From positions 3,968,001 to 4,032,000 of the forward strand of contig OZ245942.1 in NCBI GenBank assembly GCA_965230065.1: a DNA stretch of 64,000 nucleotides, read 5' to 3'. Under the pieces are notes generated by a model, which was not told the DNA's origin, ran no database searches, and was given only the letters and a program-made list of their open reading frames with translations. Both the position numbers and the translations under genes were made by a program. The stretch comes from G965230065 sp965230065. GTDB taxonomy: Bacteria > Bacteroidota > Bacteroidia > Cytophagales > Cyclobacteriaceae. Each line of letters starts with the position of its first letter. Within the stretch, counting starts at the first letter, position 1. Positions 51,462 to 61,746 of the stretch are shown piece by piece.

Positions 51462-52520
51462 TTATCTCACAATTTCCAAATAACCGGTTCGGGATTTAGA
51501 GCCATCTTTCTTTTCAATGATGTAAAAGTAAGTACCATCCGGTAATTCTTTACCACCTACATAGACCCCCTGGTTACCATAACCTTCAAAGAAAATGCTG
51601 TGGTTGTCGTATCCTGTGGCTTCATATACGAGTGTGCCCGCCCTATTGAAAATTTTCACATGGTTGGTGGGATAGTCCTCAATACAACCGATCTCGAAAA
51701 TATCATTATCTCCATCTCCGTTGGGTGAGACTCCATTATAAACATTAATGTCATTGCCTATTTGAGCCATACCATTTACTGTACAACCATTAGAACCAAT
51801 TATATCAACCGGGTAGGCACCAACGGGTAAGTCTGAAACTTCAGGTAACCTGCTAATTATGTCCCTCCCAAGGGGAGAATACCAAATAACCTGGTCTACA
51901 GTTAAATTATTTACACTTGTTTCTATCCTGGCCATTCCATTTTCTTCTTCACAAAGAGCCGGGTCAACAGATACAGTGAATTCCGGCAGGAATGTTTGGT
52001 CAGTAATTGTAAAATATGCAGGTTCAGAGGTACAACCGGTTTTTCTGTCTGTAGCCGTTACATAATAATCACCTGAGGTTAGATTCTCAACAGAATGATT
52101 AACAGAGGTAGATATAAGGTTGTCATTGGCTGCATACCAATGAAAGAAATGCCTGATGACCTCCCCGTTCACCGAGGCCGTGGCAGCACCGTCCGGAACG
52201 TCACATCTGGTCATATCTGAAAGTACGGTAACATCCGGCACAGGTACTTCCTGAATTTCGGCTGTGACCACTGCAGAAGTTTCAGCCATACAACCAGTTA
52301 TTATGTTTAACGCTTGTACCTGATATGAAGAAGCCGACAGGTTGGCAGCGGAGGGGCCAATATTAACCAGGCTGTTATTTTCATCGTACCAGGCGAATTT
52401 GAATCCATCTACTTGTCCGTCTGCCGATGCTCTAAGTTCTCCATTCGGACGGTTAGGGTCACAATTAGTCAGTGGTGATCTTTGGAAAACTTCAATCTCG
52501 GGAAGTACAGTTGCGTCCAA
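51462..52520 (-). CDS. C-terminal part of the giant adhesin, with type B T9SS sorting domain
   Basis: 352 residues from the first available start codon, but the frame continues upstream to about 52587 and joins the giant protein at a one-base lesion. It has three or four more beta-sandwich repeats (for example SGDYYVTATDRKTGCTSEP) and ends in a gliding-motility-associated domain: VSPNGDGDNDIF, VKIFNRAGTLVYEA, PDGTYFYIIEKKDG and TGYLEIVR. This domain sends cargo through the type IX secretion system. If the frameshift is real, the giant upstream product lacks its sorting signal. Confidence 0.88.
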   Translation of the reverse strand: MDATVLPEIEVFQRSPLTNCDPNRPNGELRASADGQVDGFKFAWYDENNSLVNIGPSAANLSASSYQVQALNIITGCMAETSAVVTAEIQEVPVPDVTVLSDMTRCDVPDGAATASVNGEVIRHFFHWYAANDNLISTSVNHSVENLTSGDYYVTATDRKTGCTSEPAYFTITDQTFLPEFTVSVDPALCEEENGMARIETSVNNLTVDQVIWYSPLGRDIISRLPEVSDLPVGAYPVDIIGSNGCTVNGMAQIGNDINVYNGVSPNGDGDNDIFEIGCIEDYPTNHVKIFNRAGTLVYEATGYDNHSIFFEGYGNQGVYVGGKELPDGTYFYIIEKKDGSKSRTGYLEIVR

Positions 52521-52531
52521 TACTTCTACTG

Positions 52532-55500
52532 TTACCGGTGTGGAAATACACGTATTAATTCTCCTGTCGGTAACCCGTACGGTGTAAAACCCGGATCAAG
52601 GTTATCCCACACTTCACCCGTATGATCAGCCTGGCTTTTCACTTCTGTGCCCTCAAACCACTCATAGGAGTACGTACTCGTTGGGTTGCTCACATAAGCT
52701 ACCACCGTACCGTTGCCATTATTTTCCCCGCAGTAAGTAGAAGGTGCACTGGAACTGGCAACTTCAGGGATGCGAATGTCTTCATTTACAAAAAAGCTGG
52801 TTTCATTGGTGCAACCTGTTTGTTGATTTTCTACCCAAACCGAATAATGTCCAGCTCCCAAACCACGAATGATGGCATCTGTAGAATCATTCATTATGTA
52901 AGTTGAATCAGTACCTTTTCCAGTGAACCATTGGTATCTGTAGGTATCTTGTGTATAATCAGTTTCATATACATTTACCGCCAGTATTCCATTCAGTAAA
53001 ATCGTAGGGTCACATGAATTCTGGTCTTGTGACTGGGCTAAATCTAAATCAACTACCGGAGATGTTGAGAGGTTTTCTATATCTACTTGTACTACTTCGG
53101 AATTCATCATCAGGTTTTTGTCATATGCAACCATGTAGTAATTTTCATCTGCATCTAAACTATCATAAATCAAAGTACCCGTAAGGGCGCCATCCACAGT
53201 AAAGGTAGTATCGCCGGGATAACCTCCTGTATACAGTGAAAAAGTATAATCTGATACATTGGCGGCAACAGCATTCACAGTAATATTATCCACTTCAATA
53301 CCACCATCCGGGAAGCAAATGGTTTGGGGTAAGCCGGTGTATGCTGCCAGTATTTCGGGCATGCCCAGGCGGAGGAAATAAGTGGCTGCGCTGCTGCAAT
53401 TTGTTACATTATTGGTTACTTCCAGCACATACAGGCCGGAATCGAGCTGGGAGGCCGAAGATGCCATGCTTATCTCCGCACCCGGATTATAGTCATCGTT
53501 GTCATACCAGGCATAACCGTAATTAAAGCCATTGGCCGTTGAATCCAGCGGATTATTAGGGTGTTCTGCAATCAAAGCAGCCAGTTCTCCCGTCCAGGTA
53601 GCCGGATCAGGATTGATGCTCATTTGCTTACTGATTTCATCAATGCTTACGATAGGATTTTTACTGACATCCTTGATATTTACTGAAAAAGGAAGAGAAA
53701 TACAGCCGTCTGTACCCGTGTTATGTCCACGAACAAAATAGGTGCCCATACCCAAATCGTTAAAGCTATTGGTAGCCGCAGTATCAATGCTGGCAGCAGC
53801 AGGATCCTGGTACAAATAGAAGTCATAATTGGTTAAACTGGCCGGTTGCGTTCCGTTAAATGTATCTTCCTCTGTTGCCTGATCCACGGTGATAGTTCCA
53901 TTAGGGGAACAAATGGTTTGTGGGGCGGATGAAAGGGCAAGGTCAATTTTTCTGTTTCCACCATTGAGTGTGATGGTTTTGGTGGATTCACAGTTATCCC
54001 CGGTGCCATCGGTATCAATCACTTTTACGGTGTAAGTTCCCTTCAGTAAGCTAGATGCATCCGCTGTAAGGCTGATGTCTGCACCTGTTGTGTCTGCACC
54101 CACAAACCACTTGTACGAGAAAGCTGTGGTCGCACCGTCTTTAGGGTCCGAACCCACAGCAGTGAGTTCCCCGGTTGGGTTGACGCCATCACAGCTAAAA
54201 TCGGGCTGGATGAGGGAAATATTAATTTCCGGATCTTCACTTACATCATTGATGGTGATATCAAATGGTAATGATTCACAGTTATCAGTACCTCTACTCG
54301 TTCCTTTCACATGATATTCGCCGGGGGCAAGCCCGATAAATGAAGTGGATGCTCCCAGAACAGAAATGGCATTGTTGGGGTCTGAATCAAAAAGCTGAAA
54401 GTCGTAATTAACGAGGTTTACTAATACAGTACCATTATAAGCATCTGTTTCTGTAACCTCTATCGTCGTAATTGCTCCTACATCTGGAGCACAACGATCC
54501 TGGTCAGAAGAGATCATGGATAACGTTTGTGTTCTCTTTAGCCTATTAATTGTAAATGTTTTGGAACTGTAACACCCTTCGCCTGTGCCATCTGTATCTG
54601 TTACCCTTACCGTGTATTGTCCAGAATCCAGGGCAAATGTATGGGCCGGATTGACTGCATCAATATTAGCTGCCGGAATTGGAGTAACTGTGTTATTTCC
54701 TATAAACCATGTATATGTAAAATTAGTAGTATCTCCACTCACTGGGTCTTCTGCAGAGGCGAGCAGCTCTCCCGTAGCAGCTCCACCTGCACAACTGAAA
54801 TCGGGGCTGGTGAGGGAAATAGCCGGAACGGGATCCTGGCTCACGTCGTCTACAATAGTTTGTGCCGGACTTGAGCTACAATCGGTAGCGGTGTTGGTGG
54901 CTACCAGGTAGTACGTATCAGCAGGAAGGTCGCCGAAAGGATCAGCGTTGGTACCGCTGCCCGAGTAAGCAAAGCCCGGAGAGGCATAACTGTCATCCAG
55001 TATAGTGAAATTGTAGGTTCCCAGTGCAGCTACAGGCGTACCGTCTTCCTGTACCTCCTCAACGCTTATTTCCCCATTGGCCGGATTGCACTGATTTTGG
55101 TCTACAATGTCTGTGTCCGTAATGGCAATGGTTTTGAGTTGTTTGCTGAGGTTTACACTTTTTGTAGATACACAGCCATTTCCATCTCCATCGTTATCGG
55201 TAACTTGTACCGTATAGGTGCCTGCAGATAGCGTATTGGCTGTTGCCGTGTTGGACAAAAGGGCCCCGCCAGTACCTGTGCCCGCATACCAGGCAAAAGA
55301 GAAATTACTTTGGGTATTGTCTCCATCCCCATCTCCAACAGCTAATGCACTCAGTTCTCCGGTACCCGTGGCATTACAGCTAAAGTCAGGGGTGTCTTCT
55401 GAAATCGTGATCGTTGGTGAGGTTATATCTATACCTATTGTTGCTGGTTCTTGAGCTACCCAGCAAAAAGGAGCTAGTAATTCTTTCACTGCAATGGTAT

Positions 55501-58500
55501 AGTTTCCATCAGGAAGGTTAGTGAATGTATGGTTTGTATCAGTGGCATTGGCAGGTGTCCAAGAGTCTATTTGTCCACCAAGTAATAAAGTAGGGCTTGA
55601 TCCTTCAAAAACAAGCACCTGGTAACTGGTTAAGCCAAAAAGTGTTGAGGGTTGAGTTTCTAATTTTATCTCAACTTCCCCATCGTCATTAATACATCCT
55701 GTAGTATTGGTGATGTTTTCTATGGTTAATAGCGGTGGATCAGCCGGAGGTAAATAAAATGTATCTGCTACAGAACAATTGGTTTCTTTATCTAAAGTCT
55801 CGATGATGTAATAAGAAGTAGATAAATTAACCCTCTCCGATGAAAAATCAGTATCAGTTCCACCGAATGCTAATACTGGTAATGGCAGTCCAGTTACATC
55901 ATCTATTCTCGACCAGGTAAATGTATATCCTGCACCACTTGGAGATGCATTGGTAGATGAGCTGGCACTAATATTTAACACCCCATCGCCCCCTAGAAGA
56001 GGATCACATGATGAAGGTGGGTTTTGATTTATTACAATATTTATCTGAGGGTCTCGCTCAATAGTTATAGCAAAAGGCGCTGAAGTACACTTTGTAAAGT
56101 CATCTTCCACAATCATTTCATAATTTCCATCAATCAAACTGGTAAAATTGGCAGTACCGGTAGTATTTGAAATTGTAGTGATATTACCCGAAGCCAGTTC
56201 CTCTAAATGAAAATGGTAGGTTCTGGGGTTAGTATTAGCCGGGGGTATCATTTCTATCCCACTTACAAGTGTAAATTCAGCGGAACCATTCCCAACATTA
56301 CAGTTAGTGGTTGGAGTAGTACTTACTGTATCTACAATAGGCGGAGAAGCCGGAAAAGCATTCACTGTTTCATAAACTACTATTGGGCAGGCTGTGCTGG
56401 TTTCGGTTAAGCGTAAGGCATACGTTTGGGTGATCAGGCTGCTGGCAATTGTGCCATCGGGGTTTATATTGGCTGGGTTTACAGCGGCTCCGCTTGTATT
56501 GTTTTCAAACCACTCAAAAGTGTAATCTGTCGCTGCCCCAGTGAAGCCGGAAGCAATGATGATACCATTGGGGTTGGCTACCGGATCGCAGGAAGTATTA
56601 TGGGTAACAGCCAAAGAAGCGGTAGGCTTGGGGGCAATGTCTTGTACCGTAATAGTTTCTGCATTGTCTGCCACACAACCAAGGTTGGAAGTTACGAGTA
56701 CTTCATAATCCCCGGGAGGAATATTGGAAAGTGTTTCAGAAGTTTCAGCCAAAACCGTGCTGGTGGCCACTTGTGTCCACTGGAAGGTATACCCATCGGC
56801 CGAAGTCATTCCCCCGTCAGCGGTTACCGCAATGCTGCTACCCCAGGGATCGGCACAGCGGTTGGCATGGACCACATTAATTGTAGCATCAATCACTGGT
56901 TTAACAGGGTTATCCGGCAAGTTGATAAACGCCAGGTTTTGGCACTGGGAAGTATCATTGGTTACTACCAGGGTGTAATCTCCTCCGGCCAGACCGGAAG
57001 CATTGGCCCCGGTAGCAGTAGGGGTAGCAGGCAGTGTAGCCAGTGAATACACTCCATTATACCACTCAAAAGTATAGTCATTAGTATCCGTAGCCCCACC
57101 ACCCACAGCAGAGGCATCTACCGAACCGACCAGTTGCCCGTTGTACAGCAAAGGATCGCAAGCTGTTTGTTCAGATACTACTGAGGTATTGATGACAGGG
57201 TCGGTAGCAGGTTGTACCGTAACAGTTTCGGGATTATCAGCCACACAACCGAGGTTGGAAGTTACCAGCACTTCATAATCCCCGGGAGGGATATTGGAAA
57301 TAGTTTCTATAGTGTCTGGTAAAACCGTACTGGTGGCCACTTGTGTCCACTGGAAGGTGTACCCATCGGCCGAAGTCATACCACCGTCAGCGGTTGCCGC
57401 AATGCTGCTGCCCCAGGGATCGGCGCAACTGTTGGCATCTACTACTGTAATCGCTGCATCAATCAGGGGTTTGACAGGGTTATCCGGTAAGTTGATAAAA
57501 GCCAGGTTTTGGCATTGGGAAGTATCATTGGTGACTACCAGGGTGTAATCCCCTCCGGCCAGACCGGAAGCGTTGGCCCCGGTAGCAGTAGGGGTAGCAG
57601 GCAGTGTAGCCAGAGAATACACCCCGGCATACCATTCAAAAGTATAGTTATTAGTATCAGTAGCCCCACCACCCACAGCAGAGGCATCTACCGAACCGGC
57701 CAGTTGTCCGTTGTACAATAAAGGGTCGCAAGCCGTTTGTTCCGATACTACCGAAGTATTGATAGTAGGAACAGCCGTATTATCGTTAATGGTTATGAAA
57801 GTTGGGGCAGAAACACACCTGAATTGTTTGTGGGCTGCTACCACCGTATAATCCCCGGCGGTCAGATTGTTAAACGAAGCATTTGTATGAATAACACTTG
57901 AACTTGTGGTATCCGGTGCACCGATGGTGCCATTGTACCAGTAAAAATCATAATCGGTTGTATTACCACCCACATGTACGCTGGCACTGCCATTGGGGGT
58001 AGGGGCACAATGGGTTTGGTCAGTAGTACTGGCTACAGTAATTACAGGAGTTACTGTATTATCTATGATGGTTACGTCTTGCACGGCTTTACAGCCTGTT
58101 GCATTTTCAATGGCCACTACCCGGTAAGTTCCAGCTGATAAGCCACTTAGGGTAGCACCAGGAGTGCCATTGCTGGGAGTGCTGTTGTTATTGGTAATAA
58201 ACAGTTTGTCCAGCAAAGTCCCATCTTCCCGGAAAGCAATGTCCAGGGTATGATTACCTGCTGATAAATTAAAAGTCACTACTTGTTTGCCATTGTCTGC
58301 GTCATGTACCTCATCCCATTGCCATATACTTCCCTTGGCAATTTCGTTCCACCGGATCCACGTACCACCATCTATTCTAACCCAGAAAGAGTCGTTCCCG
58401 CCATTAGTGGCAATAACCCTTCCCCACACAATGTAGTCGCCGGCCTGGGCAACATTGAAGGTATAGCTAATACGGTCGTTTACTCCGGAGGGAGCACTTC

Positions 58501-60751
58501 CCAGGCTGTTATTGCCATTTTGGATTCGAACATAGGTTCCACCTGAAGCTTCTGTATCACTTAATTGTTGCCATTTTGAACCCAGAGAACCACATTCTGC
58601 CTCCAGCCATATTTCTCCGGGGATGCTACTTCCTCCACTTCCACAGTTTGAAGCACTTCCGCCCGTTTGGCCTGGAATAGCAGGTACCACATCATTTGGC
58701 CCGTCATACCAGTAAAAGGAATATCCGGATGTAGTAGGAGTTCCACCTACATCTACGGAGGCTGTTACTGCTCCTGTCGGATTGTTAGGGTCACAAGACT
58801 CCTGTTGGGAAGTAACCGAAGCCAGAACAGTAGGTGATGTTGTCAAATCCTGTACATTTACTGTGACTGGGTCAGAAGTACAACTGGTAGCATTATCGGT
58901 AGCAGTTACTGTATAATTGCCTGCTGAAAGGTCATCCACTGAATTTCCGGTATGATCTCCCACCGGTTTTACCGCACCTCCATTGTACCATGCAAAGTCA
59001 TACCCGGCGGTGTTGCCCCCAACGTCGGCCAGTACTTCCCCTGCCAGAGGATCTGTACATTGTGTGATATGGGTAACTACACCAGCAGAAACCAACGGAA
59101 TGGTAACATTAGAAGGTACTTCCAAACTGAGGAGTGTGTCACATCCTGAAGTTTGATTGGTGATAGCCACCGCATATTTTTTTGCCTGAAGATAGGCCGC
59201 TACTCCTCCGATGGCTACAGTATCCCCGGTGTAAACAAAGTCGTTTTCATACCAGATAAAATCATATCCGGCAGTAATAGTATCGCTGCCATTCAGCACG
59301 CCAGCCTGGAGTTCTCCGTCTGGAATCCCACAGCTTGTAAATGAGGACACCTGCCATATCACGGCATCAGGGGTATTGGCTGTACTGTCAATCGTAACCT
59401 GGGTTGGGTTGGATAAACAACCTGTATAGTTATTTTCTGCTACTACAGTATATAGTCCGGTAGAAAAGTTATTGATAATGGCTCCGGTATAATCAGGAGT
59501 TGCTTTTACACTACCGCCCTCATACCAACGGAAGGTGAAATCTGCACTTGTGAACCCGCTCCCCGGGCCACTGGCAGGAGGGGTAAATGAAGCCTGTGCA
59601 ACGCCATTATCAGGAAAACTATCATCACATTTATCATTGGGAGAAAGTTGAATAGCATCAATATCATAGGGAACACATTGTACATCTATCAAAACCGTAG
59701 CTGTATCACATTTGGCGTAACATTTTACTGAATTTACATCACAGGTCATGTAGGTTAAAGAATCCTGACCAACATACCCGGTATTCGGGGTGTATTCCAG
59801 GTTATCAGGGTTCAAAATATTTACACTTCCATTTGTTGGGTAATCAACGATGACTGATTTTAACAAGTCGTCCCCGTCGGGGTCATTGTCATTAGCAGTT
59901 ATATTTACTGTAACAGGAGTTTCTTCAGGGGTAACCGCAAAGTCATTCTGTGCATAAGGAGGAGTATTACCACCGAATAAACAGATCGTTTGTTCATTTC
60001 TTGCGCCTCCTGTTGAACCGGTAAAGCCATACCTTACATCGGTAGTACCACTGAATACATTATTGATAATGTCGTCTGTAAAAGTAAATATTTTGTAGCC
60101 ATCGATAAATAACTCCATTACTTGTGTGGTAGGGTTCCAGGTAATGCGGTAGTGGTAGCACTCGTCATTTTCCACATTTTGTACAGCATAAATGGCTGAG
60201 GGCTTGATAGGAGTCTGGTTGACCATATCTCCCTTGTCATCCATAATTAACTGCGTACCATTGTATACATCTCCATTGTAAACTACGGCAGTATGGTCTT
60301 CAGCAATATCGCCAGAAGATCCTCCGTTGTTCCAGGTATCAAATTCAATAGCAACTGAAGGGGTTATTTGCTTTGTATTTGTTTGTGAATGGTGCCTGCT
60401 ATAGCCCAGTCCACCTCCAACGTCTCCAAAAGCGCCTGCTCCTGCAGTATCCAGGGGGTCTGTGTGCATCACGAATGCAATACCGTCTGCACCATTATTG
60501 TTTTTATCGCCCATATATATGACGAAATTCAACTCTAAAGGCTGGCTCAGGTCAAGTAGGTCCCTAAACCATACGGCCCCAGATTTTTGATTCTGATCAG
60601 AAGTAACCGTGAAACACCTTTTCGACCTCCGAACAGCATCTCCCCTGATTGTAAATGGATCCTGTCCGAATACAGGCTCTATTAGAAAAGTACAAAAAAA
60701 TAATATTGCTAATGTTAACTGATTTCTACCTATAGTACCCAACTTTGTCAT
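52532..60751 (-). CDS. giant multi-domain T9SS adhesin, N-terminal part
   Basis: 2,739 residues before a premature stop; about 3,096 if joined to 51462-52520. The signal peptide ends at PVFGQ. A legume-lectin-like domain at about 30-270 has ADGIAFVMHTD and VAIEFDTWNN. A cadherin-like domain follows (VNITANDNDPDGDDLL). Then come some 25-30 SprB/Ig-like repeats of about 90 residues, each with a FxWY core, LSAGxYTV and TGC. A carbohydrate-binding-like domain (about 705-850; EIWLEAECGS) is inserted in one repeat. Two adjacent 190-residue units are near-identical. A surface adhesin or gliding protein by type; its ligand is unknown. PorP/SprF lies divergently upstream. Confidence 0.9.
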   Translation of the reverse strand: MTKLGTIGRNQLTLAILFFCTFLIEPVFGQDPFTIRGDAVRRSKRCFTVTSDQNQKSGAVWFRDLLDLSQPLELNFVIYMGDKNNNGADGIAFVMHTDPLDTAGAGAFGDVGGGLGYSRHHSQTNTKQITPSVAIEFDTWNNGGSSGDIAEDHTAVVYNGDVYNGTQLIMDDKGDMVNQTPIKPSAIYAVQNVENDECYHYRITWNPTTQVMELFIDGYKIFTFTDDIINNVFSGTTDVRYGFTGSTGGARNEQTICLFGGNTPPYAQNDFAVTPEETPVTVNITANDNDPDGDDLLKSVIVDYPTNGSVNILNPDNLEYTPNTGYVGQDSLTYMTCDVNSVKCYAKCDTATVLIDVQCVPYDIDAIQLSPNDKCDDSFPDNGVAQASFTPPASGPGSGFTSADFTFRWYEGGSVKATPDYTGAIINNFSTGLYTVVAENNYTGCLSNPTQVTIDSTANTPDAVIWQVSSFTSCGIPDGELQAGVLNGSDTITAGYDFIWYENDFVYTGDTVAIGGVAAYLQAKKYAVAITNQTSGCDTLLSLEVPSNVTIPLVSAGVVTHITQCTDPLAGEVLADVGGNTAGYDFAWYNGGAVKPVGDHTGNSVDDLSAGNYTVTATDNATSCTSDPVTVNVQDLTTSPTVLASVTSQQESCDPNNPTGAVTASVDVGGTPTTSGYSFYWYDGPNDVVPAIPGQTGGSASNCGSGGSSIPGEIWLEAECGSLGSKWQQLSDTEASGGTYVRIQNGNNSLGSAPSGVNDRISYTFNVAQAGDYIVWGRVIATNGGNDSFWVRIDGGTWIRWNEIAKGSIWQWDEVHDADNGKQVVTFNLSAGNHTLDIAFREDGTLLDKLFITNNNSTPSNGTPGATLSGLSAGTYRVVAIENATGCKAVQDVTIIDNTVTPVITVASTTDQTHCAPTPNGSASVHVGGNTTDYDFYWYNGTIGAPDTTSSSVIHTNASFNNLTAGDYTVVAAHKQFRCVSAPTFITINDNTAVPTINTSVVSEQTACDPLLYNGQLAGSVDASAVGGGATDTNNYTFEWYAGVYSLATLPATPTATGANASGLAGGDYTLVVTNDTSQCQNLAFINLPDNPVKPLIDAAITVVDANSCADPWGSSIAATADGGMTSADGYTFQWTQVATSTVLPDTIETISNIPPGDYEVLVTSNLGCVADNPETVTVQPATDPVINTSVVSEQTACDPLLYNGQLVGSVDASAVGGGATDTNDYTFEWYNGVYSLATLPATPTATGANASGLAGGDYTLVVTNDTSQCQNLAFINLPDNPVKPVIDATINVVHANRCADPWGSSIAVTADGGMTSADGYTFQWTQVATSTVLAETSETLSNIPPGDYEVLVTSNLGCVADNAETITVQDIAPKPTASLAVTHNTSCDPVANPNGIIIASGFTGAATDYTFEWFENNTSGAAVNPANINPDGTIASSLITQTYALRLTETSTACPIVVYETVNAFPASPPIVDTVSTTPTTNCNVGNGSAEFTLVSGIEMIPPANTNPRTYHFHLEELASGNITTISNTTGTANFTSLIDGNYEMIVEDDFTKCTSAPFAITIERDPQINIVINQNPPSSCDPLLGGDGVLNISASSSTNASPSGAGYTFTWSRIDDVTGLPLPVLAFGGTDTDFSSERVNLSTSYYIIETLDKETNCSVADTFYLPPADPPLLTIENITNTTGCINDDGEVEIKLETQPSTLFGLTSYQVLVFEGSSPTLLLGGQIDSWTPANATDTNHTFTNLPDGNYTIAVKELLAPFCWVAQEPATIGIDITSPTITISEDTPDFSCNATGTGELSALAVGDGDGDNTQSNFSFAWYAGTGTGGALLSNTATANTLSAGTYTVQVTDNDGDGNGCVSTKSVNLSKQLKTIAITDTDIVDQNQCNPANGEISVEEVQEDGTPVAALGTYNFTILDDSYASPGFAYSGSGTNADPFGDLPADTYYLVATNTATDCSSSPAQTIVDDVSQDPVPAISLTSPDFSCAGGAATGELLASAEDPVSGDTTNFTYTWFIGNNTVTPIPAANIDAVNPAHTFALDSGQYTVRVTDTDGTGEGCYSSKTFTINRLKRTQTLSMISSDQDRCAPDVGAITTIEVTETDAYNGTVLVNLVNYDFQLFDSDPNNAISVLGASTSFIGLAPGEYHVKGTSRGTDNCESLPFDITINDVSEDPEINISLIQPDFSCDGVNPTGELTAVGSDPKDGATTAFSYKWFVGADTTGADISLTADASSLLKGTYTVKVIDTDGTGDNCESTKTITLNGGNRKIDLALSSAPQTICSPNGTITVDQATEEDTFNGTQPASLTNYDFYLYQDPAAASIDTAATNSFNDLGMGTYFVRGHNTGTDGCISLPFSVNIKDVSKNPIVSIDEISKQMSINPDPATWTGELAALIAEHPNNPLDSTANGFNYGYAWYDNDDYNPGAEISMASSASQLDSGLYVLEVTNNVTNCSSAATYFLRLGMPEILAAYTGLPQTICFPDGGIEVDNITVNAVAANVSDYTFSLYTGGYPGDTTFTVDGALTGTLIYDSLDADENYYMVAYDKNLMMNSEVVQVDIENLSTSPVVDLDLAQSQDQNSCDPTILLNGILAVNVYETDYTQDTYRYQWFTGKGTDSTYIMNDSTDAIIRGLGAGHYSVWVENQQTGCTNETSFFVNEDIRIPEVASSSAPSTYCGENNGNGTVVAYVSNPTSTYSYEWFEGTEVKSQADHTGEVWDNLDPGFTPYGLPTGELIRVFPHR
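52586..52594 (-). other. frameshift joining the two adhesin parts
   Basis: On the minus strand the sequence reads CCGGGTTTTACACC. One extra G after CCGGG would let the reading frame continue as DPGFYTVRVTDRRINTC, which is the repeat consensus. The lesion is therefore a probable single-G loss in a short G run, or a sequencing error. Confidence 0.8.
56642..57765 (-). repeat. 570-base tandem duplication inside the adhesin gene
   Basis: The block starting at 56642 recurs with few changes from 57212, a period of 570 bases or 190 codons, so the frame is kept. Each unit covers two beta-sandwich repeats (TACDPLLYNGQL and CADPWGSSIA types). High DNA identity implies recent duplication. Confidence 0.85.
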
Positions 60752-61746
60752 AGTTGTTCAATTTAATCTGAACTGAATGCATCAGAGTACAAGATATGAT
60801 ATGAAATGAGGGTAAACAGGTTACTTTATCACAAAATATTACAATGTAATTATTTGATTAATAATATTTGATACCCCAGAATAGGCTGTCAAAATGAAGT
60901 TTGTATTCATAGAAGCGAAAAATTATGGTATAATTAATATTAAAAAAATACAATATATTATATAATTAATACATATGATAGAAGAATTGCATACTTGAAG
61001 CTTCTGTGAAACTTGTCCGGAATCATTAAAAAAATGTCTTGATATATTTTGTATGAGAATGGAAAAGAAGTTTGTCCGAGCGTATCTATATTTTTTTCTT
61101 GATTAGAAAGAAATAAAAAAAGTGCAATTAATAACAACTGGCATTAAGGCTTGGCGTTCACAATCATTAATTGCAAAACCGCTTGGGTAATTAAATAGCT
61201 GAGCGTATAAACTATGTTGGTTTTGACAGTATGTTCAAAAAGAAGTCAGTTTATTCACTGTGTAAATTAGTAATACTATAAAATTAGATTTTTCACATAT
61301 TTACCAATGTATTACATACAATCTGAAACGGTATATTGGTAGAATTAGAAAAATTATTTCAATTTTTTTTGAAAAATTTTTTACCCGATTTTTCCTCCGT
61401 TATTCTTAGCCAACTATTCTTTTTCCCTTTTCTGCTCCTGTGATCACGCATTATTTTGTATAGCTAAAAATTATTGCCCCTTACCTGAGTAATTTTATTT
61501 TATAATGCTGATAACCAGCAACTTAGTAAATAATTAAGCATGTTTTTTAATGCTACAAATACCCATTAAGGTTACAATATTGAACTTGATTTGGGTATGC
61601 TTGTTTCCATATTATTTATGCAATTAGAAAGTTATATCATTACTGATGTAAGTATTTAATAATTAAATTATTTAAAGAAAAAATTGTAACATATTAATAT
61701 TTTTCTTACATTTGTAATGTCATTAAGTTGATAAGCATATAACATT
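60752..61746. other. long AT-rich divergent intergenic region
   Basis: About 995 bases between the giant adhesin (minus) and PorP/SprF (plus). It is very AT-rich with no supported frame. It has a good promoter for PorP/SprF at its right end; the adhesin promoter on the left was not resolved. The remainder could be a long leader or regulatory region. Confidence 0.5.
61684..61714 (+). promoter_or_regulatory. Bacteroidota-type promoter of the PorP/SprF gene
   Basis: TTG at 61684-61686 and TACATTTG at 61707-61714 match the -33/-7 consensus (TTG and TAnnTTTG) with a 20-base spacer, 32 bases before the start codon. Confidence 0.65.

Noticed and set aside
56426..57046. 206-codon open frame on plus strand in the adhesin repeats
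   Set aside because: Arises from the antisense of repeated coding units and recurs with the repeat.
56642..57765. Long direct repeats considered as a CRISPR array or mobile element
   Set aside because: Period of 570 bases equals 190 codons and the frame is kept; this is a coding duplication.
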